Assembly (NCBI GenBank): GCA_020686985.1
Contig: JAJEPU010000013.1
Coordinates: forward strand, 1 to 64,000
Length of the DNA stretch: 64,000 nt
Direction: 5' to 3'
Source of the DNA: Brotaphodocola catenula
GTDB taxonomy: Bacteria > Bacillota > Clostridia > Lachnospirales > Lachnospiraceae
Numbering within the stretch: the first letter of the stretch is position 1; every line of letters starts with the position of its first letter. Shown here in pieces: positions 50,229 through 60,000 of the stretch. A model generated the notes under the pieces. It made no database searches, was not told the DNA's origin, and saw only the letters and a program-made list of their open reading frames with translations. The position numbers and the translations under genes were made by a program.

Positions 50229-51554
50229 ATGAGAGAACTGATTGAGCACAGAGAGGGAATCAACCGGCTGATGGCACGGTACGGAGTGAAATTCGGCATT
50301 TACAAGAACAACGAATTTCATGAGCAGTTATTTCCATTTGACCCAATGCCAAGAGTGATTTCAGCAAAGGAATTTGAGTTTCTGCAAAAGGGATTGACGC
50401 AGAGAGTCGATGCTCTGAATGCATTTCTTGCAGATGTGTATGGAGAGAAAAAGATTGTAAAAGACAAGGTAATTCCGGAAGATTTCATCTTTTCCTCCAA
50501 GGGATACCTTCCACAGTGTGAAGGGATCGTCCCGCCGAAAAAGATTTACAGCCATATTTCCGGAATTGATCTCGTTCAGGCAAAGGATGGCGAGTGGTAC
50601 ATTCTCGAGGATAACTTGAGAATCCCATCGGGAGCTTCCTATCCGATGATTGCGAGAGAACTGACGCGTCGGGCTTCTCCGAGAACATTTATCAACAACC
50701 GCATCGAGGACAACCGCGGTTATGCGTCTATGCTCAAGCAGATGATGGACAATGTGAATACGGGCGGAATCAATGTCGTTCTGACCCCGGGACGCTATAA
50801 TGCAGCCTTCTTTGAGCACTCTTACCTTGCAGAGCGCTCAGGAGCGATTCTTGCGATGCCTCAGGATCTGTTTGTGGAGAACAATTACCTCTACTATCGC
50901 CAGTATGGCGGAAGCCCGCTTAAGGTTGGAGCCGTTTACCGCCGGATTTCGGATGAATACTTAGATCCGATGTGCTTCCTTCCAGAGTCCCTGATCGGTG
51001 TTCCGGGTATTATGGATGTCTACCGGAGTGGTCATGTCGCCCTGATCAATGCGCCGGGCAATGGCGTTGCCGATGACAAGGGAATCTATTACTTTGTTCC
51101 GTACATGATCAAGTACTATCTCGGAGAAGACGCGATCCTCAAGAATGCGCCGACGTATCTGGCATTCTATGAGAAAGACCGCAACTTCATTCTCGAGCAC
51201 TTGAACCGTCTTGTTGTCAAGGATGTCTCAGAGGCAGGCGGATACGGAGTCATCTTCGGAAGCGATTTGAGCGCAGAAAAACTTGAGGAACTCAAGCAGA
51301 TTATTATCAACGAGCCTCGCCGTTTCATCGCACAGGAGGTCATCGACTTTATTGACCTCGACATTGTGGATGAGAGCAATCCGGGCGATCATCTCGTGCC
51401 GAGAAAGGCGGATCTGAGAGCCTTCGTGCTCACCGGAGAGAAGACAATGGTCTGGCCGAGCGGTCTGACCAGATTTTCGAGAAATCCGGATTCGTTTGTA
51501 GTAAACTCATCTCAGGGAGGAGGATTTAAGGACACATGGGTATTATCTCGTTAG
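50229..51554 (+). CDS. circularly permuted ATP-grasp protein
   Basis: A 441-residue type 2 circularly permuted ATP-grasp ligase-like protein. Family features are VIPEDFIFSSKGYLPQCEGIVPPKKIYSHISGIDL, the EDNLRIPSGASYP segment, ERSGAILAMPQDLFVENN and the invariant C-terminal VNSSQGGGFKDTWVL. Such proteins are predicted amidoligases that make or modify a peptide, together with alpha-E and transglutaminase partners. The next start lies 19 bases before this stop. Start follows AAGGGGAGAGCGCTG. Confidence 0.92.
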   Translation: MRELIEHREGINRLMARYGVKFGIYKNNEFHEQLFPFDPMPRVISAKEFEFLQKGLTQRVDALNAFLADVYGEKKIVKDKVIPEDFIFSSKGYLPQCEGIVPPKKIYSHISGIDLVQAKDGEWYILEDNLRIPSGASYPMIARELTRRASPRTFINNRIEDNRGYASMLKQMMDNVNTGGINVVLTPGRYNAAFFEHSYLAERSGAILAMPQDLFVENNYLYYRQYGGSPLKVGAVYRRISDEYLDPMCFLPESLIGVPGIMDVYRSGHVALINAPGNGVADDKGIYYFVPYMIKYYLGEDAILKNAPTYLAFYEKDRNFILEHLNRLVVKDVSEAGGYGVIFGSDLSAEKLEELKQIIINEPRRFIAQEVIDFIDLDIVDESNPGDHLVPRKADLRAFVLTGEKTMVWPSGLTRFSRNPDSFVVNSSQGGGFKDTWVLSR

Positions 51555-52207
51555 AAAAAGCAGATCACCTGTTTTGGCTTGGACGTTACACGGAGCGGGT
51601 GTTCACGACATTAAATACATTTTTTACTTACTATGACAAGATGCTCGACATTGAGGAGGAAGTATATAAGAAGTTCTGTGAGAAGCTGGCGATTCCGATG
51701 GTGTACAAGGATAAGGAGGATTTCATTCGCACCTATCTCTTTTCCGAGAATGATCCAAACTCGGTGTACAGCAATATACTCCGCGCGTTTGATAATGCGG
51801 TTGTGCTCCGTGATGAGCTGAGCAGTAAGACGCTCTCCTATATTCAGATGGCACTAGACTGCATCGAGCATGCAAAGGATTCGCAGGCACTTGTCTACGA
51901 TCTTCAGCCGGTCATTGATGATCTGTTCGCATTCTGGGGCTGTCTCGACGACAATGTGGAGGATGAGGAGTGCCGAAACATCATCAAGTGCGGAAAGTAT
52001 TTGGAGCGCCTGGATCTGTACATGCGCCTCGACTATTCGTATCGCCAGATTGAAAAAGAATACAATAAATTCCTAAACCGCTTGCATAAAATCCGAATTG
52101 GGTATAATCTGTCAGAGGTAGATAAGCTGTCTGAGATCATCAATCTGGGAGAAGACTGGAAATCCCGCTATTACGAAGCGATCAATGCACTGTGGAGCGT
52201 TTTTTAA
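51536..52207 (+). CDS. alpha-E domain protein
   Basis: A 223-residue, all-helical alpha-E domain protein. Hallmarks are ISLEKADHLFWLGRYTERVFTTLN at the N-terminus and the C-terminal CGKYLERLDLYMRLDYS, with a repeated conserved Glu-Arg pair. The ATG at 51536 is preceded by GGGAGGAGGATTTAAGGACAC inside the ATP-grasp gene, so the two are translationally coupled. The alpha-E domain always occurs with these ATP-grasp proteins; its chemistry is unknown. Confidence 0.9.
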   Translation: MGIISLEKADHLFWLGRYTERVFTTLNTFFTYYDKMLDIEEEVYKKFCEKLAIPMVYKDKEDFIRTYLFSENDPNSVYSNILRAFDNAVVLRDELSSKTLSYIQMALDCIEHAKDSQALVYDLQPVIDDLFAFWGCLDDNVEDEECRNIIKCGKYLERLDLYMRLDYSYRQIEKEYNKFLNRLHKIRIGYNLSEVDKLSEIINLGEDWKSRYYEAINALWSVF

Positions 52208-52256
52208 GTCTCTTGACGGAATCATTTAACTGCAAAAGAATGACAGAGGTGATGAT

Positions 52257-53066
52257 TTGAAGAATCTGCGTTTTCAATATGAAATGACGCTGACTCTGGA
52301 CCGGGAGGTGCGGGACCATCATGTTCTGCTTCGCTGTCGTCCGATGGAAAATGAGATCCAACATCTGACTTCCTATGCCTGCGAGGTGTCGCCAAAGATT
52401 TTGCTTCACCTCTCGCAGGATGGATTTGGCAATCTGGGATATACTGGAGTCATTCAAAAACCGCACAGTCTTTTCGCGGTGCAGGCGAGCGGAATCGTAC
52501 AGAAGATAGAGGGACGGTGCACGGATTTTCATCCGATGTACCGCTTTCCGTCTGTCCGCACGATGCTGGACCCGGGATTGCGTGCGTTTTTACACGAGGT
52601 TGAGGAAAGGCTTGGCACTCCGGTGAGGACGTTTCAGGATGTCTGTTTTCTGATGCAGTGTCTTCATGAGCATTTCGAGTATGTCCCCGGAGCGACGACG
52701 ACGGCGACAACAGCTGGAGAGGCATTTGCGGGAGGAAGAGGAGTCTGTCAGGACTATGCCCATATTATGATTGCGCTGTGCCGTCTTGCCGGCATCCCCG
52801 CGCGCTATGTCGCCGGAATGATGATCGGGGAGGGCGCAACCCATGCATGGTGTGAGGTCTGGCTGTCCGATGTCTGGATCGGGTTGGACCCGACGAACAA
52901 CTGTCTTGCGAAGGATTCTTATATCCGTCTCTCTCAGGGGCGGGATTTCGTGGATGGAGCGGTCGATCGCGGGTGTTTCGTGGGATTTGCATCTCAGACT
53001 CAGCAGATCTATGTGAAAGTAGAAGAAATAGAAGATAACCCGTCAGAGGAGATTTCCACGGTATAA
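52257..53066 (+). CDS. transglutaminase-like cysteine peptidase
   Basis: A 269-residue protein with an N-terminal bacterial transglutaminase-like beta domain and a catalytic domain carrying Cys in GGRGVCQDYAHIM, His in GATHAWCEVWL and Asp in GLDPTNN. It is the expected third member of the ATP-grasp / alpha-E cassette and may cleave or crosslink the peptide product. The start is TTG at 52257 behind GAGGTGATGA. The stop lies in the second copy of the 28-base repeat. Confidence 0.88.
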   Translation: MKNLRFQYEMTLTLDREVRDHHVLLRCRPMENEIQHLTSYACEVSPKILLHLSQDGFGNLGYTGVIQKPHSLFAVQASGIVQKIEGRCTDFHPMYRFPSVRTMLDPGLRAFLHEVEERLGTPVRTFQDVCFLMQCLHEHFEYVPGATTTATTAGEAFAGGRGVCQDYAHIMIALCRLAGIPARYVAGMMIGEGATHAWCEVWLSDVWIGLDPTNNCLAKDSYIRLSQGRDFVDGAVDRGCFVGFASQTQQIYVKVEEIEDNPSEEISTV

Positions 53067-53088
53067 CTCAGAGTGGATGCGCAGTGAT
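53061..53088 (+). repeat. 28-base repeat across a stop codon, copy 2
   Basis: Matches 7032-7059 at 26 of 28 positions; the differences are at positions 7 and 12. The stop TAA at 53064-53066 belongs to the transglutaminase gene. The first 12 bases recur at 27359-27370. Confidence 0.75.
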
Positions 53089-53199
53089 TTTGACAGGAAG
53101 AATAAGTTGGGAGAGTTCACGTTGGTGAAACCGATGATGGGAGAAAACGACGACAGAAGTCAGAAATAAAAAACGACAGAAGTAAAGAGGGCAGAGCAA

Positions 53200-54147
53200 A
53201 TGAAAGAGATGACGATGGATGTGGTCTCGGTCGGACTTGCGGTGGATGAACAGCTTCGCGTGAAGAAACATGTGTTAGAGCCGGACGGCTATGACGGAAG
53301 CGGAAAGAGAATCTGCATTGTGACCGGAACCCACGGAGATGAGCTGGAAGGTCAGTATGTCTGTTATGAGGTCAACCGGAGAATCAGGGAACACAAGGAA
53401 TGTCTGAAAGGGCGGGTAGAGATTTACCCGGCGTTAAATCCGCTCGGTGTGGATTCAATTTCCCGCGGAATCCCGATGTTTGATCTCGATATGAACCGAA
53501 TTTTTCCGGGAAGTGAGGGTGGAAGTGTTGCAGAGCATATTGCCGAAAAGATTGTGCAGGATATTGCAGGTGCAGATCTCTGTCTCGACATCCATGCGAG
53601 CAACATTTTCCTCAGAGAGATTCCACAGGCGAGAATCAACGTCAATGTGGCAGATGGACTGCTCCCGTTTGCGAAACGCTTAAATCTGGACTTTGTCTGG
53701 GTACATGCGGCGGCAACGGTTCTCGAGTCCACGCTTGCACACAGCTTAAACTCGATCGGAACCCCGACGGTTGTTGTCGAGATGGGTGTTGGCATGCGTC
53801 TGACAGAGAGTTTCTGTCACCAGCTGACGGACGGAATCTTCTGTGTGATGAAGGATCTTGGAATCTGGGACGGAGAGACGATTGAGCCGAAGGAGCCGAT
53901 TGTGTCCGAGGATGGAAAAGTTGGATTCTTGAATGCCGGAGCACCGGGAATCTTTGTGCCCTGTGTGGAACACTGGAGAAATGTGGAGGAAGGGGAACTC
54001 ATCGGACGAATTCTTAATCCGCTTGAGGGAACGGTCGAGGAGGAAGTGCGCGCGCCGATTCACGGAATGCTCTTTACGCTTCGCGAATATCCGGTTGTGT
54101 CCTGTGGTTCTCTGCTTGCGCGTGTCCTGGGAGGTGATTACGAATGA
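53200..54147 (+). CDS. succinylglutamate desuccinylase/aspartoacylase family metallohydrolase
   Basis: A 315-residue zinc carboxypeptidase-fold deacylase (M14/AstE-AspA type). Zinc ligands His and Glu are in GTHGDELEGQ near residue 48, the third His in LCLDIHASN near residue 130, and the catalytic Glu in TVVVEMGVG near residue 195. A C-terminal biotinyl/lipoyl-like beta domain (EGELIGRILNPLEGTVEEEV) is seen in this branch. It removes acyl groups from N-acyl amino acids or peptides. It overlaps its paralogue by four bases. Confidence 0.85.
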   Translation: MKEMTMDVVSVGLAVDEQLRVKKHVLEPDGYDGSGKRICIVTGTHGDELEGQYVCYEVNRRIREHKECLKGRVEIYPALNPLGVDSISRGIPMFDLDMNRIFPGSEGGSVAEHIAEKIVQDIAGADLCLDIHASNIFLREIPQARINVNVADGLLPFAKRLNLDFVWVHAAATVLESTLAHSLNSIGTPTVVVEMGVGMRLTESFCHQLTDGIFCVMKDLGIWDGETIEPKEPIVSEDGKVGFLNAGAPGIFVPCVEHWRNVEEGELIGRILNPLEGTVEEEVRAPIHGMLFTLREYPVVSCGSLLARVLGGDYE

Positions 54148-55079
54148 GAAAAGAAAAAATTTTCACTCTGAAAAACTGCTACCGGGATGACATGGATGTT
54201 TACGGATTTCATTTCGGAAAAGGAGAAAAGTCGGCATGTATCGTCGGAGCAATGCGTGGAAATGAGGTTCAACAGCTATACATCTGTTCTCAGCTTGTGA
54301 AGGCACTCAAGGAGCTTGAGGAGAAGGGGGCGATCGTCCACGACAACGAGATCCTCGTGATTCCTTCGGTCAACCACAGTTCGATGAACATCGGAAAACG
54401 GTTCTGGGCGACCGACAACACGGACATCAACCGGATGTTCCCGGGATACAGCGAGGGCGAGACGACGCAGAGAATTGCGGGAGGAGTATTTGAGGCGATT
54501 CAGGGATACAGTTACGGAATTCAGTTTCCGAGTTTCTATATTCCGGGAGATTTTGTTCCCCATATTCGCATGATGGAGACAGGATTTCAGAATCCGAGCC
54601 TTGCAAACCTTTTTGGTCTTCCCTATGTTGTGATCCGCAAGCCGAAGCCGATCGACACGGCAACGCTCAATTACAACTGGCAGATCTGGAACACGAATGC
54701 GTTCTCCGTCTACACGAGTGCGACGGATTACATCGATGAGGCATCGGCAAGAATGGCGGTTGCCTCGGTTCTGCGTTTCTTAACGAGAATGGGAATTTTG
54801 CGCTACACAAGCCACAGCGGATACATCGCAAGTGTGCTCCGAGAGGACGATCTGACGAATGTAAAAAATGATCTTCCGGGACTCTACCGCAGACATGTCG
54901 ATCCGGGTCAGGAGGTGCATCGCGGGGATGTGCTTGCGTCAATCATTGATCCGCTTGAGGGAGAGATCATCAGTCAGATCCTCTCACCGACCGACGGCAT
55001 TGTCTTCTTTGCCCACCATGCCCCGACCGTTATGGAGGGAACGATCATCTTCAAGATCATCCGTCGCCTGCACGAATAA
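54144..55079 (+). CDS. aspartoacylase-like paralogue without zinc ligands
   Basis: A 311-residue paralogue of the preceding enzyme with the same domain order, including the C-terminal beta domain (DVLASIIDPLEGEIISQIL). The metal motif reads GAMRGNEVQQ in place of GTHGDE, so the first His is Arg, and the second motif reads YGIQFPSF in place of LDIHASN, so the third ligand is lost. The catalytic Glu segment is also not recognisable. It is therefore probably inactive as a hydrolase and may be a structural or regulatory partner of the active copy. The start overlaps the upstream stop in ATGA. Confidence 0.8.
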   Translation: MRKEKIFTLKNCYRDDMDVYGFHFGKGEKSACIVGAMRGNEVQQLYICSQLVKALKELEEKGAIVHDNEILVIPSVNHSSMNIGKRFWATDNTDINRMFPGYSEGETTQRIAGGVFEAIQGYSYGIQFPSFYIPGDFVPHIRMMETGFQNPSLANLFGLPYVVIRKPKPIDTATLNYNWQIWNTNAFSVYTSATDYIDEASARMAVASVLRFLTRMGILRYTSHSGYIASVLREDDLTNVKNDLPGLYRRHVDPGQEVHRGDVLASIIDPLEGEIISQILSPTDGIVFFAHHAPTVMEGTIIFKIIRRLHE

Positions 55080-55089
55080 GTGTTTTTTT

Positions 55090-55138
55090 GCCTCTGCTCA
55101 CAAAAATTTTGACATGTTCTTGTGGGCAGAAGCTTTTT
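55090..55138 (+). terminator. intrinsic terminator after the aspartoacylase pair
   Basis: GCCTCTGCTCACAA (55090-55103) pairs with TTGTGGGCAGAAGC (55120-55133) with one mismatch and one G-U pair, followed by TTTTTCT. Confidence 0.85.
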
Positions 55139-55299
55139 CTAAGGCTATACATCTGCGAAAAATTATTGTATACTAATAACGATAAGCGCTATAAAGCCAT
55201 AGTATTGTAGCGATATATAAACGATAAAAACGATATAAGGATATGATATAAAGACGGGATAGAGGGATTTTTTACTGTACATTCGGGGGGAATAATATA
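55139..55299 (+). promoter_or_regulatory. AT-rich leader with ACGATA repeats before the hybrid kinase
   Basis: Contains ACGATA or CGATATA words five times between 55180 and 55250, reminiscent of the iterated ATAGATC words before purD. Candidate promoter TTGTAT near 55166 with TATAAA near 55190. The gene start follows GGGGGGAATAATATA. Confidence 0.4.
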
Positions 55300-57012
55300 A
55301 TGGAGAAACTCATACAGATTCTGCAACTGCTTGGAAGCTATCGAATCCCGGCAGTTATTTTTAGTGTGGAGGTTTTTGTGGCAGTCTGTCTGCTGCTTGC
55401 CGGCTTGAGTCTGGGTGGAAGATACCATTATCGAAATTTCCGCGCGAATCGGGGCGGAAAGCGGGCGCGACAGGAAAAAAAGATCCTCTTTGAGCGTGAT
55501 CGGGAGCCGGAGCTGTTAATTCGCAGAAAAGACCGCTATCCGGAATTTCAGACAGAGAGTTTTGCCCGAGTGTTCGGTGTGACGAAAGAGCAGATGCAGG
55601 CGGATTTGACCTGCTTTTTGGATCAGATGGATGAAAACTTTGGAAAGAAGTTCTGGAAATTCTATCAGAGATGGGATGGAAAGAGCGAGTTTGAGACAGA
55701 GATTCAGCTTAAGGACAGTGAGTGCTGGTATCGGATTCGAGTGCTCAGGAGTTGGGATGAGCAGTATGACTGGTTCCGCTTTGCAGACATCACGCAGTAT
55801 CGCACTCAGATCACGCAGACGGAGGAGAAACTTGAAAAGGCGGAGGAGGTCAGCCAGTCCAAGACAACCTTCCTCTCCAACATGTCTCACGAGATTCGTA
55901 CCCCGATGAACGGTATTATCGGTATGCTCACACTCGCACATGGCAAACTGAACGGTCATCAGGCGGAGCCATATATTGAGAGGGCAGAACAGCTCTCTCA
56001 GTATCTGTTGTCTGTCATCAATGATATTCTCGATATGTCCCGAATTGAGGCAGGTAAGATTGAGCTCGAGAAGAAGGCATTCAGCCTTCAGGCAATGGCA
56101 GAACAACTCAGAGCAATGTTCCAGAAAAATATCGAGGCGAAGGGTGTGGCCTTTTCGGTGGAGCTTCAGGATTTTGATCTCGACTGGGTCATCGGAGACG
56201 AGCTTCGCCTGTCTCAGGTTCTTGTGAACTTCCTCTCAAATGCCTCCAAATTTACGAGCAGCGGAGAGATTCGGGTGCTCTTCCGTCAGCTCTTGAAAGA
56301 AAATGGAAGAGTCAGCCTGATGATGCGAGTGCACGATACCGGTACCGGAATGGATACCTCGTTTGTCAGCCGAATCTTTCGACCGTTTGAGCAGGAGAAC
56401 AGCCACATTGCAAGACAGTATGGCGGTTCTGGTCTTGGAATGGCGATCACCGATCAGATTGTGCGCCTGATGGGCGGAGAGATCGTGATTGACAGTATGA
56501 AGGGGCGAGGATCAGACTTTACGGTTTATTTGACTCTGCCAATTGCAGAGAACCAGAATGTCGACAAGCAGGCGCTCGAGGAGGAGCGTGCTGTGGAGTC
56601 GTTTGATTATCAGGGTATGCATATTCTGATGGCAGAGGACAATGAAGTCAATGCAGAGATTGCCGTCAGCATTCTTGAGATGAATGGAGCGAAGGTCGAC
56701 ACGGTTGTGGATGGACAGCAGGCGATTGAGCAGTTTGAGGTCTGCCCGCCGGGAACATATGACTTTATCCTCATGGATATTCAGATGCCGGTGATGGATG
56801 GAAGAACGGCATCGAGAGCGATTCGTGCGATGAACCGCCCGGATGCGAAGACAATTCCGATTTTTGCTCTGTCGGCAGATGCATTTGTGGAAGACCAGAG
56901 ATTGTCGGCAGAGAGTGGAATGAATGGACATTTCTCGAAGCCGATTGATTTTGAGAAGATGAAGAAAGAGATTGGAAAGATACTGATAAAAGGAAAGCGA
57001 GTCGGAGCGTGA
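55300..57012 (+). CDS. membrane-anchored hybrid sensor histidine kinase / response regulator
   Basis: A 570-residue protein: one membrane segment (about 15-40), a PAS-like sensor region (about 85-170), a HisKA domain with His near 197 in NMSHEIRTPMNGIIG, an ATPase domain with N-box VLVNFLSNASKF, DTGTGMD and GGSGLGMAIT, and a receiver domain (about 445-565) with the phosphorylated Asp in FILMDIQMPVMDG and Lys in FSKPIDF. There is no output domain, so phosphate may pass to another protein or the receiver may modulate the kinase. The LRR gene start is adjacent, with the frames almost touching. Confidence 0.92.
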   Translation: MEKLIQILQLLGSYRIPAVIFSVEVFVAVCLLLAGLSLGGRYHYRNFRANRGGKRARQEKKILFERDREPELLIRRKDRYPEFQTESFARVFGVTKEQMQADLTCFLDQMDENFGKKFWKFYQRWDGKSEFETEIQLKDSECWYRIRVLRSWDEQYDWFRFADITQYRTQITQTEEKLEKAEEVSQSKTTFLSNMSHEIRTPMNGIIGMLTLAHGKLNGHQAEPYIERAEQLSQYLLSVINDILDMSRIEAGKIELEKKAFSLQAMAEQLRAMFQKNIEAKGVAFSVELQDFDLDWVIGDELRLSQVLVNFLSNASKFTSSGEIRVLFRQLLKENGRVSLMMRVHDTGTGMDTSFVSRIFRPFEQENSHIARQYGGSGLGMAITDQIVRLMGGEIVIDSMKGRGSDFTVYLTLPIAENQNVDKQALEEERAVESFDYQGMHILMAEDNEVNAEIAVSILEMNGAKVDTVVDGQQAIEQFEVCPPGTYDFILMDIQMPVMDGRTASRAIRAMNRPDAKTIPIFALSADAFVEDQRLSAESGMNGHFSKPIDFEKMKKEIGKILIKGKRVGA

Positions 57013-57017
57013 ATCGT

Positions 57018-60000
57018 ATGAGAGAAGAGAAAAGCGGTCAGAGAAAGGAAAATGGACCGTCGAGTGAGATCAAATCGGAACAAAAGAAGATTGAGAAGAT
57101 CGACGGAAAAAATTCTGAAAAAGACGGATGGAGGAAAAAAATGCCGAGAGGAAGAGTCGTCGCAGGTGCGCTTGCTCTCGTGCTCTTCACCGGAGGGTCT
57201 GTCGTTCTCTGGAAAGAGTATCAGGCGGGAGCCCTTTTCCATCCGGAATATTTTCTGAGCCGTCAGGAACTTCGAGAAAACCAGATCTCCTTTGCGGACA
57301 GCAATCGCTATGCGAAGAACAATCTTCCGGAGAAGGACTCCTCTGACAATGAGATGCTTGAGAAAGATCCGCAGGCGCAGGAGAAGACGGGTCAGGAGAT
57401 GGATGATGTCTCTCCGCGTGTCACGATGGATGAATCACAGAAGCAGACCGGGGATGCCGGTAATCTTCTGCTTGAGCAGATGCCGGAGGCTGGAACTGCC
57501 GATGCTTCCGATCGAGGTCTCTCTGATTTTGAGAACAGTGGTGCGATGATGCTTGTCGCAGGTGGGGGTGACAATGGACAGTCAGAACATGTCTCGATTG
57601 GAAATGTGGCAGGAGGTCTGACAGATGGAAACAGTCAGAATCCAACCGGCACGGCGGGATCAATTGTGAGCGGAAAGGCTGACAGTGAGCGGGAAAATGG
57701 ATCGTCCTCTTCCGGCGGTGGTGGAAGCAATGGGGGCGGAGAAAACAGTGGTGACAATCCGTCCGTTCCGGATCATTCGGACAACCAGACTCCGTCGAAC
57801 CCGGACACACCAAGCCCAAGTCCGACTCCTACACCGGATAAGCCGGGCAATAATCCGACCGAGGGAAAGGATTCCAATTTAAGCGATCCGGACTATCCGG
57901 ACAGTTCCGAGAAACCACAACTTCCGAAAGACCCGTCGTGGAGCGGGGACTCAGCGATCTATCCGTCATTTCCGGACACGGGAATTATTTCGGATGAGCG
58001 TGCCCAGGATGCACAGCTTATCCTGATTCCGTGTATTGATGACTCGGCGGAGACCCTTTATCAGGGAGCGGTTCTGACGAAATGGAAATTGCTCTGCTCT
58101 CTTTACGCCTATGTCGATGTGGGAGGAACGAGATACCGTCTGACGGACTACAATGACAATTTCCGCATCGGAGAGTTTCCGGAGACTGCCACGAAGGATA
58201 TGACGGTAACCTTTTATTTCCGCGGAAATGCAAATTGTCCGTGGCAGGAGGTCTCTTACACGTTTCCGGTCGAGTACAGCAAGCTTGTGATGATGGGAAT
58301 GCCGGACGAGGATGGCAGCCGGGAAGTCGTGGATACGATTTACCTGGATGAGGGAAGCGAAATCTATCTGCCAAATGAGACGATGAAACTCGCAAGTGCG
58401 GAAAGCTGGGAGTCGTTTGGAGACTGGATGACAGAGCTGTTCCCGCAGTGGTCTCTGACGGAGGGCGGAGAGGATATAGGAAGCTATTTCAAGGTGGACA
58501 AACCGGGAAGATATGTGTTCTATCCGCTTTCGAGAACCCCACTGCCGGACGAGTTTTATGGGGTATTTGATGTCAATGAGGATCGGACAACCGGAAGTCT
58601 CTTTTTAGAGCAGAAGCTGACGTTTTGGCCATCCAAGCAGGAACGTTTTGAGATTCCACAGGGAATTCAGGGTGTAGAGCAGGATATGTTCTTTATTGCC
58701 GATGATGTGGCGGAGACTGCATGGATTCCGGAGAGCGTTCAGTTTATTGACAGTCCTGCGTTTGAAGTAAAAAAAGAATATCAGGTATCTGAGAAAAACC
58801 GGTATTTTACGGTGAAAGACGGGATGCTGTTTGACAAGCTCAAGAAGGAACTCATCGGAATTCCACTTGAGTGTGAGAGCGTGGAGGTTCCAAAGGACAT
58901 TGAGGTTGTGTCTCTGTCGAGCAAGAATTCGATTCATGAGATGACGTTTCTGTCTGCGACTCCGCCGGAGATCAATCTGAGCTGTCTGAACAATGCGACG
59001 TTGATTGTTCCGGAGAGTGCCTACGGGAGGTATCTGTTCGCCTGGGGATCAGAGCTTGGGATGAACCATCTGGAGACAGGCGGAGAGGAAAAACCCGATT
59101 ACGATTACCGAGACGGAGCACTGTTCTCGAAGGACGGAAAGAAGTTGTATCAGGTTTCCAAAGAAAATTCCGGCCTCTATTTTGTGCCGGATGGAGTGGA
59201 GAGCGTTGCCTCGCAGGCATTTGAGGTTTCGGAATACATAGACCGCGTATTTTTACCGGAGAGTTTGCAGAAGCTGGAGTCAGAGAGTCTGAGTGGAGAG
59301 AGTCTGACGGAACTTTTCTTTGCATCCGAGGTTCCGCCGGAGATCGAGAAGGATACGTTTGGCGAGATCGAGACAGTGCTTGAGAGAGGACTCCATGTCC
59401 GGGTGGCAGAGGGAAATCGTGATGCCTACTTGGAAGCGTGGGGACCGATTTTCGGAGAAGAACAGGCAGAGCGACTGATTGTGGATGAGCCGTTTGACTT
59501 GGTAGAGAAGGAGAGCGGGTTGTCCTATTTGAATCTGCCTGACGGAGCCGTTCTTCTTCAGGCACCGGAGGATCTGACTTCGTTTGATGACATTGTCGCA
59601 GAGGCAGGCGAGGAGGTTGTCTGGAAGGAGATTGGCGTTCGTGCGTTTGGAACGTGCGAGTCGCTTAAGACAATTGAACTTCCGGAGACGATTGAAAAGA
59701 TTGCAAAAGAAGCCTTTGTTCAGTGTAAGAATCTCCAGATTGCGGTATGCAAGACGAAGGAAACGATCGAAGTCGGAAAGAATGCCTTCCCGACAATTCG
59801 GGCAGTTACCTTTGATGCGCTGGAAGTGAAATTTGCGGAAGATGAGGAAAATATGATCTATACCTCCTGCTATGTCAATAACGACTGCGAGGTATCAGGT
59901 GGAATGATGCCGGCTCTGGTCAATCTGTGGGGAACTTCCTACGAGTTGATGGATTCCGATCAGAGCGGACGTTTTCTGTATGGAATGGATGGGGATGTTT

